From NCBI RefSeq assembly GCF_963576675.1, contig NC_088917.1, forward strand, positions 76,928,610 through 76,992,609: DNA of 64,000 nucleotides. Direction: 5' to 3'. Within the stretch, counting starts at the first letter, position 1, and every line of letters starts with the position of its first letter. The DNA comes from Euphorbia lathyris. Its lineage: Eukaryota > Streptophyta > Magnoliopsida > Malpighiales > Euphorbiaceae. The translations under genes were made by a program, and so were the position numbers. Positions 34,470 to 46,405 of this stretch are shown here, one piece after another. The notes beneath the pieces are model-generated. The model worked only from the letters and a program-made list of their open reading frames with translations. It was not told where the DNA came from and ran no database searches.

Positions 34470-36541
34470 ATGTCTCCAAGCAAAAAGAAAACCCCAGAAG
34501 CGCAAAACACACTCACTGACCACACTAGTCCTTCAATGGAAAAGGAGAGGATAATGCTGAAAGTACACTCGAAGGTTAACAATATGGAAGTATTAAAATG
34601 CCGGTGGTTCTCTCCGAGCTTCGTGTCGACTGAAACACCATTCTGTGAGTGGATTGCGAAAAACAACTGGACAGGTCTTTTTTCCCTTCCAGGAACAGCC
34701 TACCCAAGGTTAGTTCGAGAGTTCTACTCAAATTTACGGGTTGATGCAGACGACTCAGATTACTTGGAGACAAACGTGAAAGGTCAGAAAATCGTTATCA
34801 CCCCTGCCTATCTAGCCACACTATTAGAGATACCGAACGAAGGAATCCAATTTTGAACAACAAAAGAGAAGATACCTAAAGCCACGTCTGAGAAGTTAAA
34901 GGGGTTCTGCAAACCCAAAGATCATAAAGGGGAAATACCCAGTACTTGTATGGGTAAGGATCAAAAGATGGTTCATTTCATGCTGACTAACTTTATCTTT
35001 CCCAAACTCAGCTCTGCCTCCTCCGCATCTAACTTCGAACAGTGCTTTATATGGCACATGTTGACTTCAACTCCGTTCAATCTCCCTGTGTTTCTAGTTG
35101 GAGCCTTTCAATGAAGTGGTAGGAAACTACGTTTGGATTCACTGATTACAAAAATTATACAAGACAAGCAAATAGAGACCGTGAATGAGACAAGTTCGTT
35201 GGGAAATGAAATCACTGCTGTCCTCCTGAATGGACTATTGTATAATCAACCCTTGAAGGGGTATGAAGGAACTGGAGATGCCGAGGAGGATGAGAACGAA
35301 GAGCAAGCAGAAATGGAACATGAAGCTGAGCCTGCACAAGAAGTTGAGGCTCATACTGAGTCACCTAAGACAGTTGAGCCTGAAAAAGGGAAGAAGAGGA
35401 AGGCTGCAGAAGTTAGCTCCAAAGATATCCATTCTGTTCCAAAGAAAATAAGGCTTTCATCAAGACAGAAAGCCAAAACTGACAAGGTTGATGAGCACGT
35501 TGGGAAAAGAAAGAGGCCAGGAGTGCCTGAGGATGAGAACGAAGAAACTCCTGAAACACCGTTAAAGAAAAAGAAAAGAAGTCACTCTTTGAAGATAGTG
35601 GAAGCCGTACCACTAACCTCTCCTCAACTTGAAGGTCATGGGATTGACCTAGAAAAGGAAGATGTGGAACAAGTTGAGCAACAAAAAGGTAATACTGAGG
35701 AGGAAGCATGCCCCCGTGATGATGCTGAGCAAACAAGGGAAGAAGGTAATATTGAGCAACCAGTAGGGGAAGGAACTGTTGCTACTGAGTCAAGTGAAGG
35801 TCTTCAAATTGACCATTCTCCACCAAAAACTGAGACCCGGTGGAGATTAAAGAAGAAAGCGCAAAAACACCTTGATCTCATGAACGACTTTCCCCTTGAC
35901 GAGCCAGAAACTGACCTGTCTAAAATTCAGTTCAAGTATTTCTCAACTGCCACTTAATCTCCACCAGAAGATCTAGCGGAAAAGCAAGCCACTGTTACTC
36001 AATATGAGGAACATGCCAAGAACCCTACAAATCTAAGTCAAGCTGCACCAATTGAGCCAACTCATACCTCAACTCCACCTCCATCACAAAATGTTGATAA
36101 CTCAGCTCAACAACTTCATATAAGTCCAGGTACTCAGTCTGGCAAGGAACCAACACCTCCACCATCAGAACATCCTACACCAGCCTCTGAGTCTAATGCT
36201 GCAAAGTTTGCATACCTGAATGCAACTGAGTCTGGCCGTAGGGTCATTGATTCAGCTCAGTCTCTACTTCAAGACTTTCATTCTACTCAAGCTGAAGGTT
36301 GCCAGTCCACTCAAGAGCCCTCTCACCTAACCAGTATCACTCAACTTCTACAAGAACTCCGTAGCCTGAAAGATTTGGTTAGTATTATCACTGCAGTGCA
36401 AACCCAGCAACCAAACCAAGAGCAAATGGCCAAACTGACTGAAGTAGTGCTTACCATGGCCACTCATCTGAACTCTCTTGAAGGAAAAATTCAACAATTA
36501 TCTGAAGTCAATCCAGGGTACGTCACTTCGTTTGAGCTTCA
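34470..36541 (+). pseudogene. Element B ORF3 (Sirevirus envelope-position ORF), truncated
   Basis: Starts MSPSKKKTPEAQNTL and follows the same plan as the full copy in element C: KVNNMEVLKCRWFSPSF, WTGLFSLPGTAYPRLVREFY, SDYLETNVKGQKIVITPAYL, then an acidic and lysine-rich middle. In-frame stops at about 34854 (TGA), 35112 (TGA where C has CGA) and 35955 (TAA). At about 36541 it breaks off and is fused to the gag-pol border of element C, losing its C-terminus and B's 3' LTR. Confidence 0.85.
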
Positions 36542-36542
36542 A

Positions 36543-37022
36543 CAATGAATAGTTTAAACTGCAGGTCAGCTTGACATGCGTGGAGAAGTCAAAACTATGG
36601 TATATAGACAGCACATACTCAAGGCATATGACAGGTGATGAAACTCAGTTCATCACACTAGAGCTTAAACGAGGTGGAAGTGTAAGCTTTGGAGACAACA
36701 AGAAGGGTAAGATAGTCGGCTCAGGTACTATCGGAGGTAACCCAACCATTGAGTCTGTCTCCTTAGTTAAAGGTCTCAAATACAATCTGCTGAGTGTAGC
36801 TCAGCTTTGCAAGAGCGGCAGAAAGGTTGTATTTGATGATACTAAGTGTCAAATACTCGAGGGAAATACAAATGAATTGATTTTAACTGCCCCTCGTGTA
36901 GAAAATGTATACATGTTAAACTTAGAAAAACAGTTTTCTAAAAATATATGCTTGGTGTCTAAAGAGGATAACTCCTGGCTATGGCATAGAAGACTTGGGC
37001 ATGTCAGCATGGACCTTCTTGC
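36543..37022 (+). pseudogene. Element C, left fragment: last gag codons and pol start
   Basis: Begins just before the shared gag stop (TAG 36550-36552) and reads on through protease (WYIDSTYSRHMTGDE; the usual C after DST is Y) and pre-integrase (WLWHRRLGHVSMDLL). It is interrupted by element E after cttgc (37018-37022) and resumes at 46406. Its own 5' LTR and gag are gone. Confidence 0.88.
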
Positions 37023-39107
37023 TGTTGGGGTTTAGTGTCCTATAGACAATTGTTGCAGGATACAAACTTATTGTAAATGAATTGTTCTTTATATCATTTG
37101 TTTTAATAAGATATATGTTTTATAACTATATAAAGGCAATCCCTTTTAAAGCATTAAATAAAGTCTAATAAAAGGAAATCCGTAAGTTTGTTTAAAGTGA
37201 TTATAAAGTGTTCATACAAGCATGAAGTGAGACAAAACTTTATAATAAACTAATAAACTTAAAACCACCCCAAGTCAAGTGATATGTTTAGGATTAATAT
37301 ATCACTGTTGAGACTTGTATGTAACAATGTCTTCTGTCCGACAGAAAGTTGATCTCACAAGCTTCATATATATAGATATCTGGACAGTTACATAGATCCG
37401 ATGAAACGTCGTTCATTAGGATTGGGGATCCGACTTGAGATAACAGGATGGGTAGATTCGTCCTTGTCACCTGTTCATCTCATTGGTATTAATAGGTATA
37501 AATAATCCTCAGACTCAAAGGAATGTTAATTGGTCATCCTGAATTACTGAATGTGAGACTTTGATCGCGTGGTCCCACGATCCTTAACAGAGATGACTCT
37601 GGGGTGTGAACTGCAAAGGTTGGGTGTCACAGGAGGTAATGTCAGGGTAGTTATACATTGGATTGAGCATTTATCACTCCTGACGAATGGGAGATACGTC
37701 CAAGGATCGCTTGTGGAAGACTCGACTCTAAATCCTTGCAAGGTGATAGCTTAAGAGTAGAAATACAGATTTCACTTAACCTATCTATTTGAGTTGACTC
37801 GGCCTGTACAAGTAAAATGAACGTCTCGCTATATGTGACTTGACATCATCCATAGTCATAAGATTCAGTTCAAGGATGTAGTTGATAAAGGATTGAATTA
37901 TACTGTAACTAATACGGAAGGGTTAACGGCAGAATCAACCTGTCTTCTTAACGGACTCGGGGGGAATGATTACGGACATGCCGATAACATGCTCTGTTCA
38001 TCATTCCGTTATGCAAGGATTAAATATAATTCTTGAAGAAATTAATTTAATAGTTGCATACGGCCAGAAGTAGTAAGGACCTAATGGATCACACATAAGA
38101 ATTGGAACCAAAAGGAGAGATGGATATGATTAATAGATGGAAGCCCAAAATTAAGCCCAGTAAGGCCCAATTACATGGAGGGGCCGAAATTTATATGTAT
38201 TTGAGTAAGGAATTAATTTATTCCATTCATCCTAATTTGATTAGGATTGTGAAATTAAATTAATTAAGAGATAATCAAGTTAGGAGTTTTAATTAGATTA
38301 ATATACTCCTATTATTATCTAACTAGGTTATTTATTATTATCCTAATTATATTAGATATATAGTAAGATAATAATTAGAAATCCTATTCCGAATTGGATT
38401 CCTATTAAGTAACATATTCCTATCTAACTAGGGTTTAGATACAAGCAAATATATATACCCCTCCTACATGTGAATTTCGACCTAAGCCTCTACCCTCCCC
38501 TAAAGTGATTTTCGAAATTGCTTAGTTAGAGAGAGAAAAGAATTCCCATCCCCAAGTTCGTGGACAAGAATTCATTCGGCATTCCATCGATTGATTAATC
38601 TAATTCATCCTTCTTTCTCCTTGATCTTGTGTTGGTTAATTAGAGGTAATCTATTTTGGTTACATCTCATAAGGGTTGATTCTAATTTAACCTCACCGTG
38701 TTCACGAAAGAAGAAAAACAATCAAAAGGGAGAAATTCGTTTTTCTTCGCCTACATCAGGTCAGTTCACTATTTCGAGGATTTTCGGAGATTGAACCGTC
38801 GGATCGTCGCGATTTTTGGACAGTAGCTTCTAGACACATTCGTCCACGTTTCCACCGAAGGGACTGTCGTTCGGAGGTGTGGAAGGTCTGTTTCGAATAG
38901 GGGCAGATTGGTAAACAGTTTACCTCTCCTTTGAAGTTGTGGGCACTTCGTTTGCAACGGTAGATTGATAATCGAAAGGTATTTCTTCTTATCCCTATTT
39001 ATATGAAATAACGATTAACGGATCCTATGGTTAAAAGGAAGTAGGCTAAAAATTTTATATTTCCGCTGCTATACCTTAGCCATATTTCTAACAGTGGTAT
39101 CAGAGCC

Positions 39108-40714
39108 ATCATTAAATCTGTTATTTCATATATGAAAATATAGAAGTTTTCAATAGGATTGAATAAATATTTATGGTTAGGATTAATTGACAAATAGTAT
39201 TGATTGATTAATTCTAAATATAAATAAAGTTTTGATTAATTGTTAATTAAAACTGATTATGCTTATGTTCCTAATTATTTCGGTTGATAATCATTATAAC
39301 AAAATCTATTAGTTTTATGGTTAGATTAATAAAATTAGTTTTATTGATTCTAAAGATAAAACGGAAATTTATTGTAGTTTTTCCTATTTCTGAAAATCGC
39401 TTTTCAACCGTTTTGAAAATCTGATATATATGTGTTTAAAATTAGTTTTGAATATAAAATATATATACATGTTTCGGAAATTAATAGTTTTCTGTTTTGA
39501 TTATCGAATGAAAATTCGTTTAAAAGTTTGTTTTTACCAAGTTGTAAATCAAAGCGTTAAATGAATTGAAATCAAAATAATTGGGACATGCATAATCAAC
39601 GTTTTGTATGGTTATATTAATCTAAGAATTAATATAAAGATATAAAACGATTAGAAGTAAAATTGGATGAAAGTTAATTTGATAAGTTAATGTGATTAAC
39701 CTAAATATTACATAAGACAGTTATGTAATCAACCAATTAAATTTATTTAATTGAGTCTTTGCATGTTTGGAGTTATGGACATATTTGGACCCTCTTTTAG
39801 TCTTTTGGTATTTTTGAAATAGGGCCTGCGCGTCCTGCCTTTCTACTATCTATTGTAATTTCTCCTCTCATCTGATTCCCTTCAATTCAATTGAAGTTTT
39901 CTTTTAGTAGTATAGAAATTAATATGTAATTTCAAGGCACCATGGAGAAGACGGAGGACCTAAAGAGAAATATGTAATAGTTAGTATTTCCTTAGGTTTG
40001 CCTTTTTATTCCATCTCTGGCTCGACGGAATAATTTAGATGATATGTCCATAACGCCAATGTATGTGTGAATGTGTGTCTGATGTATGCTAAAGCAAATC
40101 AAGACTAAGTTAGATTATGAGACTTAAATAAAAATCCCTCGTTAAAAAGTTAAGTAAATAAATAAGTTATTAAAATCGGTTGCCCCTCCCTAACATTATA
40201 ATTCAGCCGGCAGTACTGGGGGCCTTTGGGTTGTTGGCCAAAGTCAAGCTCGGGGTCTTATGGTAACACCTGGATTATCGAAAATCGTTCTTTCATGAAT
40301 ATGGGGTAATACTTAAATTAGAGTATGATAATTGGATGGGCAAACTCATGTTGTCATACACTAATGGGCAAAATGGTTGGGATTAATATGAATGACATAT
40401 TAGTTACTAATGTGGTTAGTTACCCAATAACCTAGGAATCGCATTCGAGATGTGATTGATTGAATGAATCTACCTAACGAATGAGACTAGTTTGTTGGCT
40501 AAAGTGCGAAATCTCAGGAGTTAGGATCCTAGCTCACTAAAGGATTTGTGAAATTCTTCGAATTAATATGGAGGGTTATTAATTTGGCAAAATAGTGGGA
40601 GCAATCTGAAATAAATTAAAAGGCCTATAATTTTAGATTGTTATACTTTAAAGCAAATGAATAACATACGTTTACTCTTTCTCACTCTCAGTTTAATGAA
40701 ACACTCTTAAAATC
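39108..40714 (+). other. Leader of element E
   Basis: A 1.6-kb AT-rich stretch between primer site and gag without a convincing coding frame. Such leaders carry packaging and dimerisation signals, but none can be identified by reading. Confidence 0.5.
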
Positions 40715-41530
40715 ATGACTAACACCAATCTGCAAAACACATTTACCGATAACAGGTTGAATAGTTCAAACTTCACCGACTGGTATCGCAACCTCAAAAT
40801 TGTTTTGAAGTTCGATAAAATAGGGTATGTATTTGATACATCGATACCCCCTATCCCTAATAATGATGCTCCAAATCGAGGAAATCGATGCTTACAAGAA
40901 GTACAAGGCTGATGACGATCATGCCGGATGCATCATACTTGCATCGATGACATCGGAATTACAAAGGCAACTATGCCTGTTCCATCATCATGCGCCTAAA
41001 GGAATTGTTTGGGAAACAAACCAGGTGCAAACGCTACGAGATATCCAAATGGTTATATCATTGCAGGATGCAAGAGGGCACATCAATCATGACACATTAT
41101 GTCAAGATGATTGGCTATATTACCAAACTTTCTAGTATTGGATTCGCGATGGATAACGAACTAAGTGTAGACTTAATTCTTCAATCCCTCCCAAAGAGTT
41201 ATTCATAGTTCATTATGAACTATCAGATGAATGACTTGCAAACCTCTCTTGAAGAGCTTGCAAATATGCTCAAGTCAGTTGAGCCCAATATTCAAAAAGG
41301 CAAGGCAATACCGGCTATTGTCATATAGGGATCAAAGAAGTGGAAAGGGAATTCTCCCGATCCTAAACATCCCAAGAAAGGTAAGAAAGCCATGCCCACT
41401 AAAGTTAAGGGAAAGGAAGTGAAGAAGCCTAAAAGAAAGTACCACTATTGTGGTGACATGGGGCATTGGAAGAGAAATTGTTCTTTGTACCGAGCTACCC
41501 TCCAGAAGGGAAAAGCCGGTACTCCAAACA
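40715..41530 (+). pseudogene. Element E gag, frameshifted
   Basis: Starts MTNTNLQNTFTDNRLNSSNF with the core word FTDWYRNLKIVL. It shifts frame near 40880 (IDAYKKYKADDDHAGCIILA) and again near 40980, then continues MTHYVKMIGYITKLSSIGF and DLILQSLPKSYS. In-frame stops lie near 41206 and 41326. The zinc knuckle reads YHYCGDMGHWKRNC, so the first cysteine of C-x2-C has become tyrosine. Despite near-identical LTRs, gag is not functional. Confidence 0.8.
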
Positions 41531-44320
41531 TCTGGTATGTTCTATATTTCGATAAAGAACAAACATTGCGATTTTTATAGAGATGGGATTTTCTATTTTT
41601 CAGGAATATCACAAAATGGGATTTATGTGTTAGATTTCTGTTTTCGCAATTGATACCAAAAGACATAAGCTAGATAATTCAACTTACTTGTGGCATTGTC
41701 ATATAAACGAGAGACGCATGCTAAAGTTACATTCAGATGGGCTTATAGATCCAATCGATTCTGAATCATTGGAAACATGCGAATCATGTTTAAAAGGTAA
41801 AATGACAAAGACACCCTTTAGCAATAAAGGTGAGCGTGTATCAGACACTCTAGGACTTATTCATTCAGATGTATGTGGCCCTATGTCAGTCCAAGCAAGA
41901 GGAGGATTCAGATACTTCATTAGCTTCATAGATGACCATACTCGCTATGGTTATATCTACTTGATGAGGCACAAATCAGAAGCTTTTGACAAGTTCAAAT
42001 GCTTCAAGAATGAAGTGGAAAATCAATTAAGAAAGAAAATAAAGACACTTCGATCTGATCGAGGTGGCGAATATCTTTCTGATGATTTTCTGAATTATCT
42101 AACTGAATGTGGGATATGCTCACAATGGACACCTCCCTATACACCACAACACAATGGTGTATCCGAGAGGAGAAACCGTACCCTATTAGATATGGTACGG
42201 TCCATGATGAGCATGGCCTTACTTCCAAAGACGTTCTGGGGCTATGCCTTAGAAACTGCCCTCTTCACCGTGAATCGAGTACCAACTAAATCCGCCAGTT
42301 CCACACCATATGAATTGTTCGTTGGTAGGAAACCCGTATTCTCATTTATGAGAGTATGGGGTTGTTCAGCATATGTCAAATCGCATTGCGTCCGACAAAT
42401 TGGATTCTAAATCTGATAAATGTTTCTTCATTGGATATCCCAAAGAGACCATAGGGTATTACTTCTATCATCCAGATGATCAGAAAGTAATAGTATCCAG
42501 ATACGCAACCTTCTTAGAGAAAGAGTTTCTCGAAGAAACGCAAAAGGGAAGTGTGATTGAACTCGACGAAGTTCAAAGGCGAAGTGACACCGGATGAAAC
42601 AACAGAAGCGGTTGAGGTACCCGAAGAAGTCCCATTAGATGGGACTCCAGTGGCACCTATTCGTAGATCACGAAGAGTTCGTGAACTCCCAGTTAGATAT
42701 GGTTTTCTAGTGGGAGATGATGACGAGGTTCCCGTGTTAGACGACGAACCCGAAAACTACGAAGAGGCTCTTACTAGTCCAGATTCTAAAGCATGGCTTG
42801 AGGCCATGGATTCTGAAATGGATTCCATATATACTAACCAAGTGTGGACTTTGGTTGATCCACCCGAGGGGATAAAACCTATTGGGTGCAGGTGGATCTT
42901 CAAAAAGAAGACTGACATGGATGGAAAGGTTAGCACCTATAAGGCTAGGTTGGTAGCGAAAGGATATCGTCAAAAACAAGGCGTTGATTATGACGAAACC
43001 TTCTCTCCCGTTGCTATGTCCAAATCAATCAGAATCATGCTTGCAATTGCCGCTCATTTTGATTATGAGATTTGGCAAATGGATGTGAAAACAGCTTTCC
43101 TAAACGGAAACCTGCTTGAGGATGTATACATGATGCAACCTGAAGGTTTCATATCAAAGGATGCAAATAAAGTTTGCAAACTTCAGAGATCCATTTATGG
43201 ACTCAAGCAAGCATCTAGAAGCTGGAATAAGCGTTTTGACGAAACCATAAAACAATTTGGTTTCGAACAAAATTGCGAAGAAGCTTGCATTTACAAGAAA
43301 GCAAGTGGGAGCTTTATAGCATTTCTCATACTATATGTGGACGATATACTGTTAATGGGAAATGACATTGCTCTATTACAATCGGTGAAAGTATGGTTAT
43401 CCAGTAACTTCTCAATGAAAGACCTCGGTGAAGCAGCCTATATACTTGGTATAAAGATCTATAGAGATAGATCGCGTAGACTGCTTGGTCTTTCACAGGC
43501 TACATACATTGAAAAGGTGCTAAATCAGTTTAGCATGCTTGAATCGAAACGAGGTAACTTACCCATGGTACATGGAGTAAAGTTAAACAATCATCAATGT
43601 CCTAAAACTGATGATGACAAACGACGCATGGCTGTTGTCCCGTACGCCAGCGCGATCGGTTCGATTATATATGCTATACTATGCACTAGACCTGACGTAG
43701 CGTTCGCGTTATCTGTAACGAGTCGCTACCAAGGGAATCCGGGAGACGAGCATTGGATTGCCGTCAAGAACATTCTTAAGTACTTGAGAATGACTAAAGA
43801 TATGTTCCTAGTGTACGGAGAAGGAGATCTGAAAATTGAAGGATTTTCAGACGCTAGTCATCTCACAGATGAGAATGATTTTAAATCCCAATCAGGATAC
43901 TTGTTTATCTTGAATGGGGGCGTGGTCAGTTGGAAAAGTTCCAAGCAGGGAAGCGTAGCTTTCTCTACGACCGAGTCAGAGTACATCGCTGCTGCGGAAG
44001 CAGCAAAGGAAGCAGTTTGGATTAGAAAGTTCATTACAGAACTAGGAGTGGTGCCTGACATTGTCAATCCCATTACTCTGTACTGTGATAACAATAGAGC
44101 CATTGCGCAAGCAAAGGAACCACGGTCTCATAATGCATCCAAGCACTACCTAAAGTGATACCACATCATTAGAGAGATTGTGGCTAGAGGAGATGTGAGA
44201 ATAGAAAGAGTACCTACCGAGGACAACGTTGCAGATCCGTTGACAAAGCCATTAGCCCAGAAAGTACATGATCGTCATTTAACTTCCACTGGGATAAGTT
44301 TTAGAAACAATTGGCTTTAG
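41531..44320 (+). pseudogene. Element E pol, protease region deleted
   Basis: After the zinc knuckle the frame jumps directly to the GAG-pre-integrase segment (WHCHINERRMLKLHSDG, CESCLKGKMTKTPF); no protease D-S/T-G motif occurs between, implying a deletion of several hundred bases. Integrase follows (LRSDRGGEYLSDDF, TPQHNGVSERRNRTLLDM), then frameshifts near 42390 and 42580. Reverse transcriptase follows (VDYDETFSPVAMSKSIRI, WQMDVKTAFLNGN, SIYGLKQASRSWN, LILYVDDILLMGND) and RNase H (FSDASHLTDENDF, FSTTESEYIAA). A TGA at 44156-44158 precedes the last conserved stretch, which reads about VADPLTKPLAQ. Confidence 0.88.
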
Positions 44321-46405
44321 TCCAAGTGGGAGTATGTTAGGGTTTAGTGTCTTATAGACAATTGTTGCAGGATACAAACTTATTGTAAATGAATTGTTCT
44401 TTATATCATTTGTTTTAATAAGATATATGTTTTATAACTATATAAAGGCAATCCCTTTTAAAGCACTAAATAAAGTCTAATAAAAGGAAATCCGTAAGTT
44501 TGTTTAAAGTGATTATAAAGTGTTCATACAAGCATGAATTGAGACAAAACTTTATAATAAACTAATAAACTTAAAACCACCCCAAGTCAAGTGATATGTT
44601 TAGGATTGATATATCACTGTTGAGACTTGTATGTAACAATGTCTTCTATCTGACAGAAAGCTGATCTCACAAGCTTCATATATATAGATATCTGGACAGT
44701 TACATAGATCCGATGAAACGTCGTTCATTAGGATTGGGGATCCGACTTGAGATAACAGGATGGGTAGATTCGTCCTTGTCACCTGTTCATCTCATTGGTA
44801 TTAATAGGTATAAATAATCCTCAGACTCAAAGGAATGTTAATTGGTCATCCTGAATTACTGAATGTGAGACTTTGATCGCGTGGTCCCACGATCCTTAAC
44901 AGAGATGACTCTGGGGTGTGAACTGCAAAGGTTGGGTGTCACATGAGGTAATGTCAGGGTAGTTATACATTGGATTGAGCATTTATCACTCCCGACGAAT
45001 GGGAGATACGTCCAAGGATCGCTTGTGGAAGACTCGACTCTAAATCCTTGCAAGGTGATAGCTTAAGAGTAGAAATACAGATTTCACTTAACCTATCTAT
45101 TTGAGTTGACTCGGCCTGTACAAGTAAAACGAACGTCTCGCTATATGTGACTTGACATCATCCATAGTCATAAGATTCAGTTCAAGGATGTAGTTGATAA
45201 AGGATCGAATTATACTGTAACTAATACGGAAGGGTTAACGGCAGAATCAACCTGTCTTCTTAACGGACTCTGGGGGAATGATTACGGACATGCCGATAAC
45301 ATGCTCTGTTCATCATTCCGTTATGCAAGGATTAAATATAATTCTTGAAGAAATTAATTTAATAGTTGCATACGGCCAGAAGTAGTAAGGACCTAATGGA
45401 TCACACATAAGACTTGGAACCAAAAGGAGAGATGGATATGATTAATAGATGGAAGCCCAAAATTAAGCCCAGTAAGGCCCAATTACATGGAGGGGCCGAA
45501 ATTTATATGTATTTGAGTAAGGAATTAATTTATTCCATTCATCCTAATTTGATTAGGATTGTGAAATTAAATTAATTAAGAGATAATCAAGTTAGGAGTT
45601 TTAATTAGATTAATATACTGCTATTATTATCTAACTAGGTTATTTATTATTATCCTAATTATATTAGATATATAGTAAGATAATAATTAGAAATCCTATT
45701 CCGAATTGGATTCCTATTAAGTAACCTATTCCTATCTAACTAGGGTTTAGATACAAGCAAATATATATACCCCTCCTACATATGAATTTCGACCTAAGCC
45801 TCTACCCTCCCCTAAAGTGATTTTCGAAATTGCTTAGTTAGAGAGAGAAAAGAATTCCCATCCCCAAGTTCGTGGACAAGAATTCATTCGGCATTCCATC
45901 GATTGATTAATCTAATTCATCCCTCTTTCTCCTTGATCTTGTGTTGGTTAATTAGAGGTAATCTATTTTGGTTACATCTCATAAGGGTTGATTCTAATTT
46001 AACCTCACCGTGTTCACGAAAGAAGAAAAACAATCAAAAGGGAGAAATTCGTTTTTCTTCGCCTACATCAGGTCAGTTCACTATTTCGAGGATTCCCGGA
46101 GATTGAACCGTCGGATCGTCGCGATTTTTGGACAGTAGCTTCTAGACACATTCTTCCACGTTTCCACCGAAGGGATTGTCGTTCGGAGGTCTGGAAGGTC
46201 TGTTTCGAATAGGGGCAGATTGGTAAACAGTTTACCTCTCCTTTGAAGTTGTGGGCACTTCGTTTGCAACGGTAGATTGATAATCGAAAGGTATTTCTTC
46301 TTATCCCTATTTATATGAAATAACGATTAACGGATCCTATGGTTAAAAGGAAGTAGGCTAAAATTTTTATATTTCCGCTGCTATACCTTAGCCCTATTTC
46401 CAACA

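Larger units (their letters stand above)
37023..46405 (+). mobile_element. Copia element E, complete insertion with both LTRs
   Basis: LTRs are 37023-39093 and 44335-46405, both 2,071 bp, starting TGTT(G/A)GGGTTTAGTGTC and ending TTTC(T/C)AACA. A perfect 5-bp duplication, cttgc, lies at 37018-37022 and 46406-46410. The primer site TGGTATCAGAGCC is at 39095-39107 and the polypurine tract AAGTGGGAG at 44324-44332. By eye the LTRs differ at about two dozen positions, roughly 1.2%, making this among the youngest insertions in the window. Its proteins differ from those of A, B and C and fit a different copia lineage. LTR divergence should be recounted by alignment. Confidence 0.95.

Noticed and set aside
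37544..38957. Short frames in the 5' LTR of element E (repeated at 44856-46269)
   Set aside because: They lie entirely in LTR sequence, are about 60 codons long and have no recognisable domain.
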